From Halomonas sp. A40-4 (lineage in GTDB: Bacteria > Pseudomonadota > Gammaproteobacteria > Pseudomonadales > Halomonadaceae): a stretch of 64,000 nucleotides of DNA. Below, in pieces: positions 61,136-64,000 of this stretch. The stretch covers positions 3,782,001-3,846,000 of the forward strand of contig NZ_CP065230.1 of NCBI RefSeq assembly GCF_015767635.1. The letters are read 5' to 3'. The position numbers and the translations under genes are program-made. Every line of letters begins with the position of its first letter. Position 1 is the stretch's first letter. The notes below the pieces were generated by a model. The model worked only from the letters and a program-made list of their open reading frames with translations. It had not been told where the DNA came from and did not search any database.

Positions 61136-61897
61136 ATGTTATTTCTGATTGTTATTTTTGCGCTTATCGGCCTCGCTTTCGGCGGCCCCGTTGGTCTGCT
61201 GGTGGGTGGCGGCCTGGGCTGGTGGCTGGGGCGACGTATCAAGCGGCGTCTGAATGAGGCGCGGATGCGCATCCAGGAAGGCTTTCTGGACTCGATCTTT
61301 TCGGTCATGGGTTGCCTGTGCCAAGCCGACGGTAAGGTCACCGACGGCGAACTGGACGTCGCCGAGAAACTCTTCGACCAGATGCGCCTGCAGGGTGAAC
61401 AACGCACCCGGGCACGCGCCGCCTTTGAGCGCGGCCGCAGCGACGACTTCGATCTGGACGCCGAGCTTGCCAGCGTCAACCGTCTCACCCGTCATCAGCC
61501 CGTCATGCGTCAGGTGTTTCTCCAGGTTCAGCTGTCGGCCATCGCTGCCGACGGCGTTCTGCATGACGCCGAACACGAGATGATTCTGCGCGTCGCCCGC
61601 GGCGTGGGCTGCAGCGAGACCGAAGTCCAGCAGATCGAAGCCATGTTGCACGGCGCCGCTGCCAATTCTCAGGGCGCCAGCGAAGAAGCCCTCAAAGACG
61701 CTTACCGGGTGCTGGGCGTGTCAGAGGATGCCAGCGACGCCGAGGTCAAGAAGGCCTACCGCCGCCTGATGAGCCAGAACCACCCGGACAAACTGGCCGG
61801 TAAAGGGCTGCCCGAAAGCATGCGCGACGTCGCCCAGGCGCGCACCAGCGAGATCAGCAACGCCTATGAACGTATCCGCGAGGCAAGGGACCAGTAG
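61136..61897 (+). CDS. djlA: Membrane-anchored co-chaperone DjlA
   Basis: A 253-residue protein in three parts: an N-terminal glycine-rich membrane segment (residues 1-31, with a GxxxG-like pattern), a central TerB-like helical domain (FSVMGCLCQADGKVTDGELDVAEKL and LSAIAADGVLHDAEHEMIL), and a C-terminal J domain with the HPD motif in SQNHPDKLAGKG near residues 220-228. DjlA activates DnaK at the inner membrane and is linked to capsule and envelope stress signalling. It is downstream of dxs on the same strand. Confidence 0.94.
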   Translation: MLFLIVIFALIGLAFGGPVGLLVGGGLGWWLGRRIKRRLNEARMRIQEGFLDSIFSVMGCLCQADGKVTDGELDVAEKLFDQMRLQGEQRTRARAAFERGRSDDFDLDAELASVNRLTRHQPVMRQVFLQVQLSAIAADGVLHDAEHEMILRVARGVGCSETEVQQIEAMLHGAAANSQGASEEALKDAYRVLGVSEDASDAEVKKAYRRLMSQNHPDKLAGKGLPESMRDVAQARTSEISNAYERIREARDQ

Positions 61898-61970
61898 CGT
61901 TGCCTATTCGCAATTGCCGCTTATCTCGGCTAATCTTGTACACACTATTCTAGAATAAAGGCCCTATATC

Positions 61971-62348
61971 ATGCATGTACAAGTCTCTAGCATTACCGGG
62001 ATCTGCCTGGCAGCAGCACTCAGCACACTATCGGTAAGCGCTTTCGCAGAGGCCGATACCAATGGCGAACGACTTTCCGGCCAAGAAATTCGTGAGCTGG
62101 TATGGGGAAATCAGGTACAAGGCGAGATGGCTGGTGGTGAAGCCTACAGCGAAGTCTACCTTCCCGATGGCGAAATTGTGGGCGACGGCTATTCTGGAGA
62201 GGCTACCATTGTTGATGACACCATGTGTTTCGATTACGGCGGTGATGAAATTGACTGCTATGGTGTCCGCCGCAACAGTGAAGGCAATATTGAGTGGATC
62301 AAAAACGATGAAGTGGCCGGTTACGGCACGATCAGCGATGCCCCATGA
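61971..62348 (+). CDS. Small secreted acidic protein of unknown function (DUF995-like)
   Basis: A 125-residue protein with a clear signal peptide (residues 1-26, cleavage near AFAEA). The mature part has about 100 residues and is rich in Glu, Asp and Gly, with two cysteines in DDTMCFDYGGDEIDCYG that could form a disulfide bond. The pattern LSGQEIRELVWGNQV, then YLPDGEIVGDG and an MCFDYG strand, resembles DUF995-type lipocalin-like proteins of unknown function. I do not recognise a role. Its stop overlaps the glutathione S-transferase start (ATGA), so the two are translated together. Confidence 0.75.
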   Translation: MHVQVSSITGICLAAALSTLSVSAFAEADTNGERLSGQEIRELVWGNQVQGEMAGGEAYSEVYLPDGEIVGDGYSGEATIVDDTMCFDYGGDEIDCYGVRRNSEGNIEWIKNDEVAGYGTISDAP

Positions 62349-62968
62349 TTACCCTCTACAGCTTTCCTAATTCTCGCTCGCTGAGAGCCACCTGGACGCT
62401 CGAGGAGCTGGGCCTCGAGTACCGTTGCCAGCATGTCGCGCTGGATAAAGGCGAGGGCCAGACGCCAGAGCATCTGGCGCGTCACCCCGATGGTAAAGTA
62501 CCGGTGCTCGACAACGGCGAGGTCATTCTGTTTGAGTCGCTGCCGATTTGCCGTTATTTATCCGAACAGCATGGCAATGGACATTTGATCCCCGATAGCG
62601 CCATACAACGGGCGCAGGTCGATCAATGGCTGAGCTTTATCGTCACCGAACTGGAACAGCCCCTGTGGAATCAGGCCAAGCATCAGTTTGCCTTGCCCGC
62701 GGATAAACGTATCCCCGCCATATTACCCACCTGTGCCTGGGAGTTTCAGCGCGCCTTGAAAGCGCTGGAACGGCGTTATCAGGGCCAGGAAACATTGGTG
62801 GGGGACACCTTTACACTGGCAGACCTGTTTCTCACCCACACGCTAAGCTGGGCCGCCAGTATGAAGCATCGCCTGCCTGATCCGTTGATTGCCTACCACG
62901 GACGCCATGCCAAGCGCCCGCAAATGGCACGTGCCATTGCCCGTGAAAAGGCGGCGGCTGAAAGTTAA
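62345..62968 (+). CDS. Glutathione S-transferase family protein
   Basis: A 207-residue GST. The thioredoxin-like N-terminus reads ITLYSFPNSRSLRATWTLEELGLEYRCQHV, and the glutathione-binding turn with its cis-Pro is HPDGKVPVLDNGEVILFESLPICRYLSEQ near residues 47-75. The all-helical C-terminal domain has the N-capping segment DTFTLADLFLTHTL near 156-169. Its substrate is unknown. It overlaps the secreted-protein gene by four bases and its stop overlaps the convergent hemolysin III gene by three or four bases. Confidence 0.93.
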   Translation: MITLYSFPNSRSLRATWTLEELGLEYRCQHVALDKGEGQTPEHLARHPDGKVPVLDNGEVILFESLPICRYLSEQHGNGHLIPDSAIQRAQVDQWLSFIVTELEQPLWNQAKHQFALPADKRIPAILPTCAWEFQRALKALERRYQGQETLVGDTFTLADLFLTHTLSWAASMKHRLPDPLIAYHGRHAKRPQMARAIAREKAAAES

Positions 62969-63663
62969 GCGTTGGTAGCGTGAGGCAGAACGGTGCTGAA
63001 GATAGCCGCGTAGTGGCAGGCACTGCCCGCGATGACAAACAGATGCCAAATGGCATGGTTGAAGGGGATGGTGTTCACGGCGTAGAAGATAACGCCCAGG
63101 GTGTAAACGACGCCTCCACTGGCCAGCAGCACAATGCCAGTCGACGACAGGTTCGCCGCCATTTCCTCTGAAGCCAGTACGATCATCCACCCCATGAGCA
63201 GGTAAATCACCACGCGAAGCACCGCCAGGCGATTGGGCCAAAGAAGTTTGCAGACAATTCCCACCAGTGCCAGCGACCATACGGCGGTAAACAGTCCCCA
63301 GCCCGTAGGGCCGCGCATGTTAACCAGCAGAAAGGGCGTATACGTACCGGCAATCAGCAGGTAAATCGCACAGTGATCAAGCAGCTGAAAGCGCTGCTTC
63401 CACCGCCGATGGGGGATGCCGTGGTAAAGGGTAGAGGCGGTATACAGCAGAATCAGCGTCGTACCATATAGACTCAGGCTGACGATCTTCCAAGGGTCAA
63501 CATGGGCCGCCAAGCTCGCCAACACCAACAACACGACCATACCGACCAGACTGAGTACCGCTCCCAGCCCGTGGGAGATGCTATTCAGGCGCTCTTCGAT
63601 AACGCTGAATTTATCCTGACCAGCCAACGGTTTTTCATGCTGTTCGTTACCAAAGGTTGCCAT
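62965..63663 (-). CDS. Hemolysin III / PAQR family membrane protein
   Basis: About 232 residues from the ATG at 63663, which has a CAGGAG site; the frame stays open to 63690. Seven membrane helices carry the PAQR marks: NSISHGLGAVLSLVG, the TLYHGIPHRRWKQRFQLLDHCAIYLLIAGTYTPF segment, and the C-terminal HAIWHLFVIAGSACHYAAI, whose His residues form a zinc site in related receptors. The family is linked to haemolysis in Bacillus and to hydrolase or receptor roles elsewhere; the function here is unknown. It is downstream of ribA on the same strand. Confidence 0.9.
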   Translation of the reverse strand: MATFGNEQHEKPLAGQDKFSVIEERLNSISHGLGAVLSLVGMVVLLVLASLAAHVDPWKIVSLSLYGTTLILLYTASTLYHGIPHRRWKQRFQLLDHCAIYLLIAGTYTPFLLVNMRGPTGWGLFTAVWSLALVGIVCKLLWPNRLAVLRVVIYLLMGWMIVLASEEMAANLSSTGIVLLASGGVVYTLGVIFYAVNTIPFNHAIWHLFVIAGSACHYAAIFSTVLPHATNA

Positions 63664-63686
63664 TCTGGATGCTCCTGAGCGACCCA

Positions 63687-64000
63687 TCACCCCTTGCGCT
63701 CAATATCCACGTCGCTTGCCTGGGTAAAATCATCCAGCGCCATCATGTGCCCCAGCTTGCCCGCCTTGGTAGTGAGGTACTGTTCGTTGTGCGGGTTCAA
63801 TCCCGTGGTAATGGATAAGCGCTCGACCACATTAACACCATCACGGGTCAGGGCATCGACCTTACGCGGGTTGTTGGTCATTAACCGCAACGACGTAATA
63901 TCCAGGTGGTCGAGCATCGGCACGCACAGGTCATAACGGCGCATATCGGCGCCAAAGCCCAATTGCTCGTTCGCCTCGACGGTATCGGCCCCCTGGTCTT
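63687..64000 (-). CDS. ribA: GTP cyclohydrolase II RibA, C-terminal part (partial)
   Basis: The frame is open to the end of the window, so the N-terminal part of the protein is missing; about 104 residues are visible. DQGADTVEANEQLGFGADMRRYDLC, then LRLMTNNPRKVDAL and RLSITTGLNPHNEQYLTTKAGKLGH match the C-terminal part of RibA. RibA opens GTP to form the first pyrimidine intermediate of riboflavin. The carboxy end (MMALDDFTQASDVDIERKG) is slightly longer than the E. coli protein. It probably shares a transcript with the hemolysin III gene. Confidence 0.93.
   Translation of the reverse strand, partial: DQGADTVEANEQLGFGADMRRYDLCVPMLDHLDITSLRLMTNNPRKVDALTRDGVNVVERLSITTGLNPHNEQYLTTKAGKLGHMMALDDFTQASDVDIERKG

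Overview
The window (about 58-60% G+C by eye) looks like a chromosomal segment of a halophilic gammaproteobacterium, most likely Halomonas or a close relative. This rests on gene content: several TRAP/TTT carboxylate transporters, a BCCT carrier, complete urea uptake and urease operons, an NAD-linked fdsGBACD formate dehydrogenase, and the xseB-ispA-dxs isoprenoid cluster. It is inferred from proteins and context; no rRNA or tRNA gene was seen.

Layout. 1-2021: end of a TRAP transporter (dctP tail, dctQ, dctM). 2044-13184: an apparent catabolic island with a D-2-hydroxyacid dehydrogenase, a fused TRAP permease, a TAXI binding protein, two related LysR regulators, a type II HAD hydrolase, and a forward operon of CaiB-type CoA-transferase, HMG-CoA-lyase-like enzyme and aconitase-family hydratase. 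The chemistry fits uptake and cleavage of a substituted malate-like acid; the substrate is unknown. 13254-20473: a ModE/periplasmic-binding-protein-like regulator divergent from fdsG-fdsB-fdsA-fdhD-fdsD, with an 11-bp inverted repeat between them. 20574-22358: a chemoreceptor. 22658-28009: ureDABCEFG on the minus strand, interrupted between ureC and ureE by a large nested palindrome. 28517-29884: a PepSY membrane protein. 30086-33891: a manganese/zinc-type ABC importer. 33973-39733: urtABCDE urea ABC importer on the minus strand.

40063-45760: a tripartite tricarboxylate transporter (tctCBA) with its own two-component system and repeated sites in front of tctC. 45853-49161: DUF481 outer membrane protein, BCCT carrier and an isolated flagellin gene with a sigma-28-type promoter. 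49255-63687: housekeeping and stress genes: a folK-like gene, folM, an MscS-type channel, yqaA, an IclR regulator, trhO, a pirin, serA, xseB-ispA-dxs, djlA, a small secreted protein, a glutathione S-transferase, a hemolysin III protein and the 3' end of ribA.

How they work together. Urea import (urt) and hydrolysis (ure) carry matching sigma-54 -24/-12 elements with NtrC-like sites upstream, so both probably respond to nitrogen limitation. Carboxylate uptake is served by at least three transporter types. The most promising undescribed parts are the CaiB/HMGL/aconitase island, the palindrome inside the urease operon, a forward-strand terminator with no gene in front of it near 22.6 kb, and the repeated operator-like sites before tctC and before the metal importer.
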